Assembly: GCA_022736275.1 (NCBI GenBank)
Contig: DZBJ01000001.1
Span: 62,001 to 126,000 of the forward strand
Direction of reading: 5' to 3'
Source: Rikenella microfusus
Lineage (GTDB): Bacteria; Bacteroidota; Bacteroidia; Bacteroidales; VadinHA17
Length of the DNA: 64,000 nt
Part shown: positions 18,290 through 27,055 of the stretch, piece by piece
Position numbering within the stretch: position 1 is the stretch's first letter
Layout of the letters: each line of letters starts with the position of its first letter
Notes under the pieces: generated by a model
What the model was told of the DNA's origin: nothing
The model's database searches: none
What the model saw: the letters and a program-made list of their open reading frames with translations, nothing else
Position numbers and translations under genes: made by a program

Positions 18290-19027
18290 TCACTGAGATA
18301 CAAAGACGAAAGTCAGGAAGCCGCCCTGTTTCTCGGGAGCGCTCTGATCGGAATTGAATCTTGACCTCAGGGCATGCTCAATGGCTGTTTCGGTAAGGCA
18401 TGGGTCCCTGGTGGTTGACAGCGCAGATGCGGGAGTAGCCCTGATTACATTTCCTGCGCGGTCTACTGCAATTGAAAGGGTAATCTGTCCTGCCCCCTCG
18501 CACTTGTAAATGGGTATCGGCAGAAACACATGGTGGCGGCCGGCAAGATCATAAAAGATCCGGGTAGGACCCCTGAAGGTACCTCTCTCATCCGGTTTTT
18601 CCTTTTTATCAGTAACCTGTGGTTTGATCTCATCATCAGGGATGGCCAGCTCCTCATCTCCGGCCTCCTCTGCCATCTTCTGATCGTCAATGAAGTTCTT
18701 TTCATTGAGCATCCCGCTTTTAATCATCTCCTCCTTGACCATCTCCTCATACTCTTTGGGGTCAATATCGAGAGGCTTGTCGGCAAGGTTCTTGATGATG
18801 TTGGCAATTTCCTCCACGGAGGCATTATTAAACTGTTCCCTTTCTGCCAGCTCCAGTGCTTTCTTCATTGCCGGGTCGGGGAGTTCCTCATCCATGGCAA
18901 GGATGATCTCGGCGGCTATCTCGCGTTGCATGGCAGAGACCTTTACAGACATAAAAATCACTGCTACAGTCAGATGCACAATGATCGTAGCCATTATAGC
19001 CGTAAATGTTATCTCAAACCTGTTCAT
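18290..19027 (-). CDS. TonB-like energy transducer with acidic linker
   Basis: 245 residues. One N-terminal membrane helix (about 7-29) is followed by a helical, strongly acidic periplasmic region (EEMVKEEM, AEEAGDEELAIPDDE) and a C-terminal TonB_C-like domain (residues ~165-245, CEGAGQITLSIAVDRAGNV to FLTFVFVSQ). It lacks the usual proline-rich spacer. It lies 47 bp after the TonB-dependent receptor gene on the same strand, so it probably energises that receptor together with ExbB/ExbD encoded elsewhere. Confidence 0.72.
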   Translation of the reverse strand: MNRFEITFTAIMATIIVHLTVAVIFMSVKVSAMQREIAAEIILAMDEELPDPAMKKALELAEREQFNNASVEEIANIIKNLADKPLDIDPKEYEEMVKEEMIKSGMLNEKNFIDDQKMAEEAGDEELAIPDDEIKPQVTDKKEKPDERGTFRGPTRIFYDLAGRHHVFLPIPIYKCEGAGQITLSIAVDRAGNVIRATPASALSTTRDPCLTETAIEHALRSRFNSDQSAPEKQGGFLTFVFVSQ

Positions 19028-19074
19028 GAGGGTACGAAATTATAAATAATTGCCTGTATGACATCCCTTAAACG

Positions 19075-21492
19075 TCAGAATTGTGCGGTCAGTTTCAGAT
19101 TCAGGCTTCTGCCGGTGAGATAATTCGGTACCGCAAACTCCCGGGTTACACCCTCCCTGTTCCTTACTGTACGGATCCACGTGTATGATATTGTGTTCCT
19201 GATGTCTGCCAGATTAAATATTTCTATTCCGGCGATAAGCTCCTTCATGAAGGAGTTGTGCCTGTCTCTGCCTGCCCCGACAAGGACCTTGGAGAACCCG
19301 ATGTCAATTCGCCTGTACGGAGGCATTCTGAACCACACATCCCACGGATCTCTCTCCGGCGGCGATGTCGGTATGCCGGTTCCGAATGCAATGTTTATAT
19401 GAGCCCTGAAGTCTGGATGTCCGGGAAGATAATCCTGAAAGAAGATACTGAAATTCACTCTCTGATCGAAAGGAGCGGGGTACCACCCGGAGTTGTATGA
19501 ATCTATCCTCAGTTCCGACTTCATCACTGAGAGGCTGAACCACGATTCCACACCCCGAACAAATTCACCGTTGACCCTCATATCAATCCCTGCAGCGTAA
19601 CCCCCGGCAATATTTCCTCCGTAGTATACAAGCCTGATATTGTCAACGTAATAAGGCACGAGCATGTTAAACATCTTGCCGTATGCTTCTGCAGTGAACC
19701 TGAATGGTCTCTCCCATGCGATGAAGTCATACCGGACTCCTGCTGTCAGGTGAGATGAGCGTTGTGCCTTCAGTAACGGCGATCCGTTTTCTGTTTCAAC
19801 CATCATCTCACGCCCGCCGGGTGGCTGATGATATGCTCCGGCAGCTATGTATCCCGAGGTGCGGGGAGTCAATGCAACGGTGAGTGATACGCGCGGAGAG
19901 ATCAGCAGCTCCGAGTTGTATGTATCAAATGAAGACCTGATTCCCGCGTTTAAATCCCACTTTTTGCCTGCGGCGCTGAAGCTTCTCCGGCTGATGAGCC
20001 AGCCCTCCGCAATGAAGCTGCTGACGGTACTGCCGCGTGAATCATAGGAGGTCAGTGTCATCTCCTCTCCCTGATCTCTTACCGTATATCCTGCGGAATC
20101 AACGCGGAGCCACTGATTCATGTCTATGTCATGGCTGCGGTGTTTGGCCGCGGCACCCCATTCCAGGCTGTTCCTGCCCGCCAGCGCTGATCCTCTGTAT
20201 GAGAGGCTGGTCATACCGGTTCTCAGTCTGTTGCGTGCATGGGTGAGCCAGCTTCCTGCCCCGGCGTTAAGCAGGGTGTCAGGATTGTTTTCAGTGCCTT
20301 CCGTCAGGTCAAGTGCGGAGAGGCTGTAGGCGCCCCGGATATCGTAGGTCTCATTCTCGTCAGCAAGATATGCTGACAAAATGAACTTTGACGAAAAGCC
20401 TGCGTTATGCCTGAATATTGCGGTGACCGCACCCCCGACGTTATCATAACTGTCGCGCTCGCCGCCCTCGAAGAAAGCATAGAGCCTGTAGGCGTTCTCC
20501 ACCGTTCCGAATGTTGTGGTCTGGCTTTTCGGGACAAAAGTATACCTGTTCGATGAGCCCCAGAGAGATAATGTCAGTGTGGTTTTTTCATCAGATCTGT
20601 ATCCTGCGATAGCCTGAATGTCGGCAAAGCGCGGGTTGTAGTCTCCCCTGCTGTCGAGGGTTTCGAGAAGGATTGCATTGGACCGGTACCTGGCACCGGC
20701 GATGAACCAGAACTTGTTATCACTGCTGCGTGCTCCGGCATAGACAGATGATGTAATAAGGCTGAGGGATACTGAGCCCTCGGCCTTTTCCGGCTCACGG
20801 TAGGTGATATCAAGAACCGACGACATACGGTCACCGTATGATGCGCTGAAGCCCCCGGGAGAGAAGTTTACCTCGGCGGTGAGATCCGGGTTGATCCTGC
20901 TGAGTCCTTCCTGTTGTCCCGACCTTATCAGGTAGGGCCGGTAAACCTCAACATCGTTGATGTAGACCAGGTTTTCATCATAACTGCCTCCTCTCACCGA
21001 GTAACCGGAACTGAGCTCACTGAACGAGGCAACACCGGGAAGGGTGGTTATAACTGTTTCAATGCCACCGCTTACGGAGGGGATTACTGCTCCCGCAACC
21101 ACAGGTATGCTTATTGTGGTTACGTTATCGGGTCTTGATGCCATTACCAGCACACCTTCGATCGTTATGGTCTCCGCGACAAGAATGACCGTCAGTTCAC
21201 CTTCCAGATCGACGGCTCTTACTAGAATGGTGTCAGTGAGGTATCCGATACATGAGAAGACTGCCTTGCGGGGATCTTCCCCGTAAGTCCAGGGCAGTGC
21301 AAAGGTTCCGTCACTGCCGGTTACGGTACCCTGATTTACCGAGGGCAGCCAGACTGTTGCACCCGGGATGGCTGTTCCGGTGGTGTCAGTAACAGTGCCT
21401 CTTAGCATCATCTCCTGTCCGGAGAGGAGTGATGGCATCAGATTTAGAAGAAACAAAGTAAGAAGAGTTGCTATCCTTGATGACAGTGCCAT
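19075..21492 (-). CDS. TonB-dependent outer-membrane receptor with carboxypeptidase-regulatory domain
   Basis: 805 residues. A signal peptide (about 1-25) is followed by a CarboxypepD_reg-like domain (LRGTVTDTTGTAIPGATVWL, about 30-110), a plug domain (about 125-230 with GYSVRGGSYDENLVYINDVEVYRP) and a 22-strand-type barrel ending in the aromatic LKLTAQF. No SusD partner is adjacent, so the ligand is unknown and need not be a glycan. Its ATG shares one base with the stop of the upstream 226-residue gene. Confidence 0.9.
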   Translation of the reverse strand: MALSSRIATLLTLFLLNLMPSLLSGQEMMLRGTVTDTTGTAIPGATVWLPSVNQGTVTGSDGTFALPWTYGEDPRKAVFSCIGYLTDTILVRAVDLEGELTVILVAETITIEGVLVMASRPDNVTTISIPVVAGAVIPSVSGGIETVITTLPGVASFSELSSGYSVRGGSYDENLVYINDVEVYRPYLIRSGQQEGLSRINPDLTAEVNFSPGGFSASYGDRMSSVLDITYREPEKAEGSVSLSLITSSVYAGARSSDNKFWFIAGARYRSNAILLETLDSRGDYNPRFADIQAIAGYRSDEKTTLTLSLWGSSNRYTFVPKSQTTTFGTVENAYRLYAFFEGGERDSYDNVGGAVTAIFRHNAGFSSKFILSAYLADENETYDIRGAYSLSALDLTEGTENNPDTLLNAGAGSWLTHARNRLRTGMTSLSYRGSALAGRNSLEWGAAAKHRSHDIDMNQWLRVDSAGYTVRDQGEEMTLTSYDSRGSTVSSFIAEGWLISRRSFSAAGKKWDLNAGIRSSFDTYNSELLISPRVSLTVALTPRTSGYIAAGAYHQPPGGREMMVETENGSPLLKAQRSSHLTAGVRYDFIAWERPFRFTAEAYGKMFNMLVPYYVDNIRLVYYGGNIAGGYAAGIDMRVNGEFVRGVESWFSLSVMKSELRIDSYNSGWYPAPFDQRVNFSIFFQDYLPGHPDFRAHINIAFGTGIPTSPPERDPWDVWFRMPPYRRIDIGFSKVLVGAGRDRHNSFMKELIAGIEIFNLADIRNTISYTWIRTVRNREGVTREFAVPNYLTGRSLNLKLTAQF

Positions 21493-22172
21493 CAGTCATT
21501 CTTTTTTTTCTTGCGGGGCTTGACCTTTTTTGTCTTGGTACTCGTGGAGGGCTCATTCTTTAGCAGCCCGCTCTTGACTCCCTGTGCAAACTTCTGCCAT
21601 GCAAACGGATTGAGGAGATTGTTGGCAGGCATCTGTCCGCGTGTGTAGAGATTGTCTGACATTTGTTGCATGGTGTATCTGTAGGCTTCACCGGGGGTGG
21701 CTCGCATGTCACTCCATATCTGCTGCTCCACCAGGGCCAGATTATACTCCATGTTCTCTATCAGTGGATCAACAGGTTTGTTTTCTACCACTGCCCTCTT
21801 GAACTCTGAGTAGGTCTTCCATGGAAGCACCAGAACCTCTCCAATCATAATGGTGTCAGTCACCAGAATTACATCCGTTATGAAGTGATTTCCCGTGATG
21901 GAGGGAGGTACAGTAAGAATGGTTGACTTATATCCGATGGCACTGAAAAATATAGTATCACCGGGCAGGCTGATAATGGAAAAGATACCCCTGTGATCGC
22001 TGGCGGCGCCGCGCTTTAGATGTTTTGAATAAATGCTGACATCAGGAACAATAAATCCCTTATCGTCAGCCGTGAGTCCGTCAATCTGAATGAACCTTTT
22101 GTTCTCATCCTGTGCGCTGACCGATGCGACTGACATCGCCAGCATGATACAAATCACCAAATACTTCTTCAA
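21492..22172 (-). CDS. Periplasmic carboxypeptidase-regulatory-like protein with basic tail
   Basis: 226 residues, starting at a TTG directly followed by two lysine codons and a signal peptide (KKYLVICIMLAMSVASVSAQ). Residues ~28-110 form a CarboxypepD_reg/CNA-B-like beta domain (VPDVSIYSKHLKRGAASDHRGIFSI). A helical part follows (PLIENMEYNLALVEQQIWSD). The last 14 residues are strongly basic (KTKKVKPRKKKKND). It is first in the operon with the TonB-dependent receptor (1-bp overlap) and the TonB-like protein, so a role in the same uptake system is inferred. Confidence 0.7.
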   Translation of the reverse strand: MKKYLVICIMLAMSVASVSAQDENKRFIQIDGLTADDKGFIVPDVSIYSKHLKRGAASDHRGIFSIISLPGDTIFFSAIGYKSTILTVPPSITGNHFITDVILVTDTIMIGEVLVLPWKTYSEFKRAVVENKPVDPLIENMEYNLALVEQQIWSDMRATPGEAYRYTMQQMSDNLYTRGQMPANNLLNPFAWQKFAQGVKSGLLKNEPSTSTKTKKVKPRKKKKND

Positions 22173-22288
22173 TAACAGATACTTTTGCGTTGTAAAGTAA
22201 ACAATAATGATATTTAATTCTTGATTTTAACTTAACTTTAATCATCTTTACTGTCATCAGACTAAGAAATTCAAAAAGCTAAAATTAT

Positions 22289-23905
22289 ATGCATAAACAG
22301 TTATTGCTTGGTGATGAGGCTATTGCACAGGCAGCCCTGGATGCCGGAATGAGTGGCATGTATGCCTATCCCGGCACTCCCTCAACTGAAATAATGGAAT
22401 ATGTTCAGGCTTCACCGCAGGCAGCACGAGATAATGTCTGCCGTGACTGGTCATCAAATGAAAAGACCGCCATGGAAGCTGCGCTTGGGATGTCTTATGC
22501 AGGCAAAAGAGCGATGGTAGCGATGAAACATGTCGGTCTTAACGTTGCAGCAGACGCATTCATCAATTCTGCGGTCACGGGTGTCAATGGAGGGCTGATT
22601 GTTGTAGCTGCCGATGATCCGTCAATGCACTCTTCTCAGAATGAGCAGGATTCAAGGTTCTACGGAAAGTTTGCCCTTGTTCCGGTCCTTGAGCCGCGCA
22701 ATCAGCAGGAGGCCTACGACATGGTTTTTGATGCATTTGACCTCTCTGAAAAATACAGGTTGCCGGTTCTCCTGCGAATTACGACACGGCTTGCACATTC
22801 AAGAGCCTCCGTCGGGCTTCGTGAGCCAAAACCCCGGAATACGCAGTCGCTGCCTTCAAACCCGAGACAGTTTGTCCTCTTGCCGGCAATAGCCAGAAAG
22901 CAGTACAGGGCACTTACCGGCCTGTTTGAGACCCTGCCTGCCGACGGTGTCATCTCAGGATGGAACAGGTTAAGCAAAGGCACCGGCAAGACCGGCATAA
23001 TAACATGCGGCATTGCCTATAACTATCTTCTTGAGAACATCACGGGCCATCAGGATGACTATCCGGTACTGTCAGTGGCTGCTTATCCGGTTGACAAAAA
23101 AATGGTAGCTCTGTTGGTTGACAGCTGTGAGAAGGTGCTGGTGCTTGAAGAGGGGTATCCAATGATAGAGGAGCAACTGCGTGGCCTGCTTGACCGGGAT
23201 GTAAAGGTGATGGGCCGTCTTGACGGTACTGTCCCGCGCGACGGAGAGCTTAATCCTGTAATTGTGGCCAAAGCATTGGGACTAAAGACAACGACAGGTA
23301 AGGCCGTTCCTTCAATGGTCAGGCAGAGACCGCCCTCATTCTGCAAAGGGTGCAGTCATGCAGACATGTATGCTGCACTGGCTGAGGCAATCAAAGAGTT
23401 CGGACCGGGTAGGGTCTTCTCGGATATCGGCTGCTATACCCTCGGTGCACTCCCACCGTATAACATGGTAAATTCATGTGTTGATATGGGTGCTTCGGTT
23501 ACAATGGCAATCGGTGCCACTGACGCAGGTCTCTTTCCTGCTGTTGCCGTCATTGGCGACTCCACTTTCACCCACTCAGGAATGACCGGTTTGCTCGATG
23601 CGGTGATTAAGGATTCTCCAGTCACCCTGATAATCTCCGACAACTCCACCACCGGCATGACAGGAGGACAGCAGTCGCAGGCGACCGACAGGATTGAAAG
23701 CATCTGCCTTGGGCTGGGGGTGAGCCGTGAGCACCTGAGGGTGATCATTCCTCTCAAAAAAAACCATGAAGAGAATGTCGCCGTCATCAGGGAGGAGATA
23801 ATGCATCACGGATTATCTGTTGTGCTTGCCCGCAGGGAGTGCATCCAGACAGCATCGAGAAACAAAAAAGCCGAATCGGCAGCAAAGAACAAAACGAAGG
23901 AATAA
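22289..23905 (+). CDS. iorA: Indolepyruvate:ferredoxin oxidoreductase alpha subunit, short form
   Basis: 538 residues. With IorB it oxidatively decarboxylates aryl pyruvates to aryl-acetyl-CoA, reducing ferredoxin. Visible parts are the N-terminal pyrimidine-binding domain (AYPGTPSTEIMEY), FCKGCSHADMY, and the thiamine-diphosphate/Mg motif GDSTFTHSG...NSTTGMTGGQ. The protein stops just after ARREC in a lysine/alanine-rich tail. The C-terminal two-[4Fe-4S] ferredoxin domain of the archaeal enzymes is missing. iorB follows with 1 bp between stop and ATG. Confidence 0.92.
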   Translation: MHKQLLLGDEAIAQAALDAGMSGMYAYPGTPSTEIMEYVQASPQAARDNVCRDWSSNEKTAMEAALGMSYAGKRAMVAMKHVGLNVAADAFINSAVTGVNGGLIVVAADDPSMHSSQNEQDSRFYGKFALVPVLEPRNQQEAYDMVFDAFDLSEKYRLPVLLRITTRLAHSRASVGLREPKPRNTQSLPSNPRQFVLLPAIARKQYRALTGLFETLPADGVISGWNRLSKGTGKTGIITCGIAYNYLLENITGHQDDYPVLSVAAYPVDKKMVALLVDSCEKVLVLEEGYPMIEEQLRGLLDRDVKVMGRLDGTVPRDGELNPVIVAKALGLKTTTGKAVPSMVRQRPPSFCKGCSHADMYAALAEAIKEFGPGRVFSDIGCYTLGALPPYNMVNSCVDMGASVTMAIGATDAGLFPAVAVIGDSTFTHSGMTGLLDAVIKDSPVTLIISDNSTTGMTGGQQSQATDRIESICLGLGVSREHLRVIIPLKKNHEENVAVIREEIMHHGLSVVLARRECIQTASRNKKAESAAKNKTKE

Positions 23906-23906
23906 C

Positions 23907-24485
23907 ATGAAGTGTGACATTATTCTGGCAGGCGTGGGAGGTCAGGGTATCCTCTCCATTGCAGCCACCATTGGACTGGCTGCCGTAGAAAAGAACCTCT
24001 TCCTGAAACAGTCGGAAGTGCATGGGATGAGCCAGAGGGGAGGCGATGTGCAATCGCACCTCAGGCTGTCAGACAGAGAGATACACTCTGATCTCATACC
24101 TGAGGGCAGTGCTGACCTGATAATAAGTGTTGAGCCCATGGAGGCCCTGCGATACCTGCCCTGGCTTTCTCCGGAGGGATGGATTGTGACCAGCTCGCTT
24201 CCTTACGTCAACATCCCTGATTACCCCGGTTTGGAAGACATCATGACAGAGCTGAATAAGGCTGGCAACACCATAGTGCTTGATGCTGATGCCATTGCAA
24301 AGGACCTGGGCTCGTCGAGGTCAGGCAACATGGTTATTCTGGGTGCCGCATCATCATTCATTGCCCTGCCGTTCGAAAGCCTTGAGAATGCTGTCAGGCA
24401 GCTTTTCAAACGTAAGGGAGAATACATCGTCGAACTCAACCTGAAAGCGCTGAGGGCCGGCAGGGATGCCGCTGGCAGGCCTTAA
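23907..24485 (+). CDS. iorB: Indolepyruvate:ferredoxin oxidoreductase beta subunit
   Basis: 192 residues from ATG 23907, right after the iorA stop. This is the gamma-type 2-oxoacid oxidoreductase domain, with GVGGQGILSIAATIG at the N-terminus, SEVHGMSQRGGDVQSHLR, and DADAIAKDLGSSRSGNMVILGAAS. A longer in-frame extension into iorA exists but lacks family similarity. A strong hairpin terminator follows 11 bp after the stop. Confidence 0.93.
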   Translation: MKCDIILAGVGGQGILSIAATIGLAAVEKNLFLKQSEVHGMSQRGGDVQSHLRLSDREIHSDLIPEGSADLIISVEPMEALRYLPWLSPEGWIVTSSLPYVNIPDYPGLEDIMTELNKAGNTIVLDADAIAKDLGSSRSGNMVILGAASSFIALPFESLENAVRQLFKRKGEYIVELNLKALRAGRDAAGRP

Positions 24486-24495
24486 GAGAGATTAA

Positions 24496-24525
24496 GAAAG
24501 CCCCGGCCTGCTGACCGGGGCTTTC
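24496..24525. terminator. Hairpin terminator between iorB and ssb
   Basis: An 11-bp perfect stem (GAAAGCCCCGG with its complement) encloses an 8-nt loop. It has A/T-rich outer pairs on both sides but no long T-run, and could serve both convergent transcripts. Confidence 0.65.
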
Positions 24526-24558
24526 GCACGCTACACGAGACCCACACATGCCTGTCAC

Positions 24559-24963
24559 TCAGGCAATCTTTTCCTTCACCTTGCCTTCCCTGACCTTACC
24601 CTCTTTGGGTATGTCATCTTTGGCACCACCTCCTGAGCTGAGAAGCACCAGGTCTGACGCCACGATCTCCGTGACACTCTTCGGGATACCGTTCTTGTCT
24701 GTGTAGGAGCGGTAGCTGATGCGTCCCTCGATGCACACCTCACGGCCTCTCTTCAGGTACTTTGATGCGAGCTCTGCGAGTCCGTTCCAGGCCACGATGG
24801 TGTGCCATGTGGTCTCCTCCGTCTTGGAGCCGTCTGCACTCTTGTAATTTTCATTGGTGGCCATCGTGAAATGAACCACTTTCTTCCCGCTTTCAAGCGT
24901 CTTGATCTCCGGATCCTGACCCAGGCGTCCGATAAGCTGTACCCTGTTTCGCAATGCATTCAT
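24559..24963 (-). CDS. ssb: Single-stranded DNA-binding protein with non-standard C-terminus
   Basis: 134 residues. The OB-fold is complete: NRVQLIGRLGQDPEIKTLESGKKV, FTMATNENYKS, TTWHTIVAWNGLAELASKYLKRG and VCIEGRISYRSYTDKNG. The acidic tip that recruits partner proteins (usually ending D-D-x-P-F) is not terminal. Instead DDIP occurs internally, followed by a basic extension EGKVREGKVKEKIA. It may be an accessory SSB or one with a changed partner-binding tail. Confidence 0.88.
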   Translation of the reverse strand: MNALRNRVQLIGRLGQDPEIKTLESGKKVVHFTMATNENYKSADGSKTEETTWHTIVAWNGLAELASKYLKRGREVCIEGRISYRSYTDKNGIPKSVTEIVASDLVLLSSGGGAKDDIPKEGKVREGKVKEKIA

Positions 24964-25142
24964 GGTTTTTGACTTTTAGTTAATAATGCTGTTAACGATA
25001 CAAAAGTGCACCCTCTGCGGCACATGATCCGGTTGTTAATCATTTCTATTCATTTAGCAGTCGCTTATATCCGTTTGTAAACGTTTTTACTGATCAAAAT
25101 CAGGGTTATAGCCGATTATCATTTAATTATAATTTTGTAACT

Positions 25143-25541
25143 TTGGTAAAACAATTCGCTGTGGAACGAATATGTCTTGACTGCGGAGCAAAGCTCCTTG
25201 GACGGTCTGATAAGAAATTCTGTTCCGACCAGTGCCGGAACAACTACAACAACCGTCTCAACCGTGACCAGAATAATTATGTAAGGAATGTCCATGCGCA
25301 GCTCAGGCGCAACCGCAAGATACTTTCAGACCTTCTTGAGGACGGGTATGAGCACATTCACCGTGATGCGCTAATCGCACAGGGTTACAGTTTCACATTC
25401 TTTACTCACCTCGTGGAGACGATGGAGGGGTTGAGGTGGTCGTTCTGTTTTGAGTACGGCTTCCGGGAGACTGGCAAGGGGTACCTTTATCTCTGCAGGA
25501 GCAGCAGTTATATGGATGTTGAAGCGGGAGAAGAGTCTTGA
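25143..25541 (+). CDS. Small zinc-ribbon protein (DUF2116-like)
   Basis: About 132 residues. CLDCGAKLLGRSDKKFCSDQC near the N-terminus is a four-cysteine zinc ribbon of the DUF2116/KfrA-like type, followed by a basic region NNYNNRLNRDQ and a helical C-terminal half. The function is unknown; nucleic-acid binding is inferred from the ribbon. There is no ATG before the cysteines. The listed TTG at 25143 overlaps the end of a TAACTTTG promoter core (25138-25145), so the true start may be the in-frame GTG at 25161. Confidence 0.65.
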   Translation: MVKQFAVERICLDCGAKLLGRSDKKFCSDQCRNNYNNRLNRDQNNYVRNVHAQLRRNRKILSDLLEDGYEHIHRDALIAQGYSFTFFTHLVETMEGLRWSFCFEYGFRETGKGYLYLCRSSSYMDVEAGEES

Positions 25542-25546
25542 CTATT

Positions 25547-25655
25547 AAAGAATGAAGAATAATGAACAAGGAATATTGAACAAGGAATAATGAACAAGGA
25601 ATATTGAATAAAGTACATAGAATAACAAATTATTGTTAAGAATTAAGAATTGGGA
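25547..25655. repeat. A/T-rich intergenic tandem repeats
   Basis: Bases 25556-25612 contain about four imperfect copies of a 14-15-bp unit based on GAACAAGGAATA. Bases 25632-25652 carry an AAGAATTAAGAATT run that recurs at 41179-41199 and, inverted, at 56548-56575. Confidence 0.6.
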
Positions 25656-25690
25656 AATTGGCTGGACGGGAGGGTAAGACGATTAATTTG

Positions 25691-25698
25691 TATTTTTG
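25691..25698 (+). promoter_or_regulatory. Bacteroidetes -7 element (TATTTTTG) before the TlpA-like gene
   Basis: Exact TAnnTTTG match 32 bp before ATG 25730. No TTG is at the usual distance. It excludes the longer frame beginning at 25658. Confidence 0.35.
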
Positions 25699-25729
25699 GA
25701 ACCTGAACGAACAGGCCATAAAAAAAATT

Positions 25730-26248
25730 ATGCTTTTCGCCGCAGCTGCCCTGATCACTGTCTTGACATTCTCACAGGAACAGAAGGTATACGAGCACGG
25801 GTATCTCGTCAGAGTCGGCGACACGGCCCCTGATTTTACCATAAAGGAGGCGGGAGGCAAGACATACCTGCTTTCTGACCTCAGGGGAAAGGTGGTAATG
25901 CTGCAGTTCACGGCAAGCTGGTGCGGGGTGTGCCGCAAGGAGATGCCGTTCATTGAGGATGAGATATGGCTGCCGGGAAAGGATAAGGGCCTGGTGGTGA
26001 TCGGGATAGACCGCGATGAAGCTGAGGCTACAGTGCTGAAGTTCCGGGAGGACATGAAAATCACCTATCCGCTGGCCCTAGACCCCGGAGCTGAAATTTT
26101 CGGACTTTATGCACAAAAGGAAGCCGGTGTCACCCGTAACGTAATAATTGACAGAAAGGGAAAAATCATTTTCCTGACGCGCCTCTTCGAGCAGGAGGAA
26201 TTTAACAAAATGAAGGAGATAATCTTCTCCGAACTGTCCAAAGAGTAA
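25730..26248 (+). CDS. TlpA/ResA-like periplasmic thioredoxin
   Basis: 172 residues from ATG 25730. A short hydrophobic leader (MLFAAAALITVLTFSQ) is followed by the AhpC/TlpA opening GDTAPDFTIKEAGGKTYLLSDLRGKVVMLQFTAS and the redox motif WCGVC. The cis-proline region and C-terminal strand (GVTRNVIIDRKGKIIF) are present. It probably reduces or transfers disulfides in the periplasm. ATA and ATT codons with two lysine codons precede the ATG, so a slightly longer signal with a rare start is possible. It stands alone. Confidence 0.82.
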   Translation: MLFAAAALITVLTFSQEQKVYEHGYLVRVGDTAPDFTIKEAGGKTYLLSDLRGKVVMLQFTASWCGVCRKEMPFIEDEIWLPGKDKGLVVIGIDRDEAEATVLKFREDMKITYPLALDPGAEIFGLYAQKEAGVTRNVIIDRKGKIIFLTRLFEQEEFNKMKEIIFSELSKE

Positions 26249-26345
26249 TTTTAATGGCCTGTTTTTGCCATTTTATGCAACCTTTGGCCATATTCTTGCG
26301 TTAGTAAGAACGACTACTGTTTCTATTAACGTAAATCTTAAGAAT

Positions 26346-26969
26346 ATGAAAAAGTCCATTGTCCTTGTTTTTGCAATCGTTCTTGCCGCACCCATTTACT
26401 CACAGGTTAATTTCGGGATCAAGGCAGGAGTCAGTACCGACTTCCCCTATTCAAGCCAGGAGCTTGTAGACGGCGGCGTTGATCTTGTCCTTGAGGACCT
26501 TGAAAATGCCCAGTGGGGTTTCCAGGGAGGAGCATTCATGAGAGCCGCCTTTGGTGGATTCTATGTGCAGCCCGAACTGCTTATTGCGACAGCTACGAAC
26601 ACACTTACCCTTGAAGGTACTGTTGATGGGCAGCCGTTCAACGAGGTGCTTGACCAGAAATTTACAAAGCTTAATATACCAGTGATGCTGGGTTTTAAAC
26701 TGGCATTTCTGAGACTGCATGCCGGCCCAGCTGCGTCAATCCTCTTCACTGACCCGAAGGAACTTGAAGACGTTAAAGCCACCTACAATAAGGCAACCTT
26801 CGGATATCAGGCCGGGATTGGGTTTGATATACTTAATAAGCTGACGGTTGATGTGCGTTATGAAGGTAACCTGAGTAAATTCGGAGAAGATGTGACGATA
26901 AATGGTGAGACCTTTACCTTTGATGACAGAAGCTCATCACTGATCCTGCATGTAGGGTTCATGTTCTAA
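26346..26969 (+). CDS. Small outer-membrane beta-barrel protein (PorT/OMP_b-brl_2 type)
   Basis: 207 residues from ATG 26346, with signal peptide MKKSIVLVFAIVLAAPIYSQ. The mature part shows the alternating-strand pattern of an eight-stranded barrel (VNFGIKAGVSTDF, AFGGFYVQPELLI, IPVMLGFKLAFLRLHAGPAASILF, FGYQAGIGFDI) and ends with LHVGFMF, a terminal aromatic typical of BAM substrates. The function is unknown. A strong intrinsic terminator follows. Confidence 0.82.
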   Translation: MKKSIVLVFAIVLAAPIYSQVNFGIKAGVSTDFPYSSQELVDGGVDLVLEDLENAQWGFQGGAFMRAAFGGFYVQPELLIATATNTLTLEGTVDGQPFNEVLDQKFTKLNIPVMLGFKLAFLRLHAGPAASILFTDPKELEDVKATYNKATFGYQAGIGFDILNKLTVDVRYEGNLSKFGEDVTINGETFTFDDRSSSLILHVGFMF

Positions 26970-26989
26970 ATCAAAAATTGACACAAAAG

Positions 26990-27024
26990 AACTCTTCCGT
27001 GGCCTGACGGAGGAGTTTTTTTTT
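26990..27024 (+). terminator. Intrinsic terminator after the barrel gene
   Basis: An 11-bp stem (one G-U pair) with a GGCCTG loop at 27001-27006 runs directly into a nine-base T tract (27016-27024). Confidence 0.85.
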
Positions 27025-27055
27025 ATTTTTACATAAGTTAGCAAGGCAAGTATTC

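Noticed and set aside
25658-25729. Upstream start for the TlpA-like protein
   Set aside because: It would prepend 24 unlikely residues to the signal peptide and lies upstream of a TAnnTTTG element.
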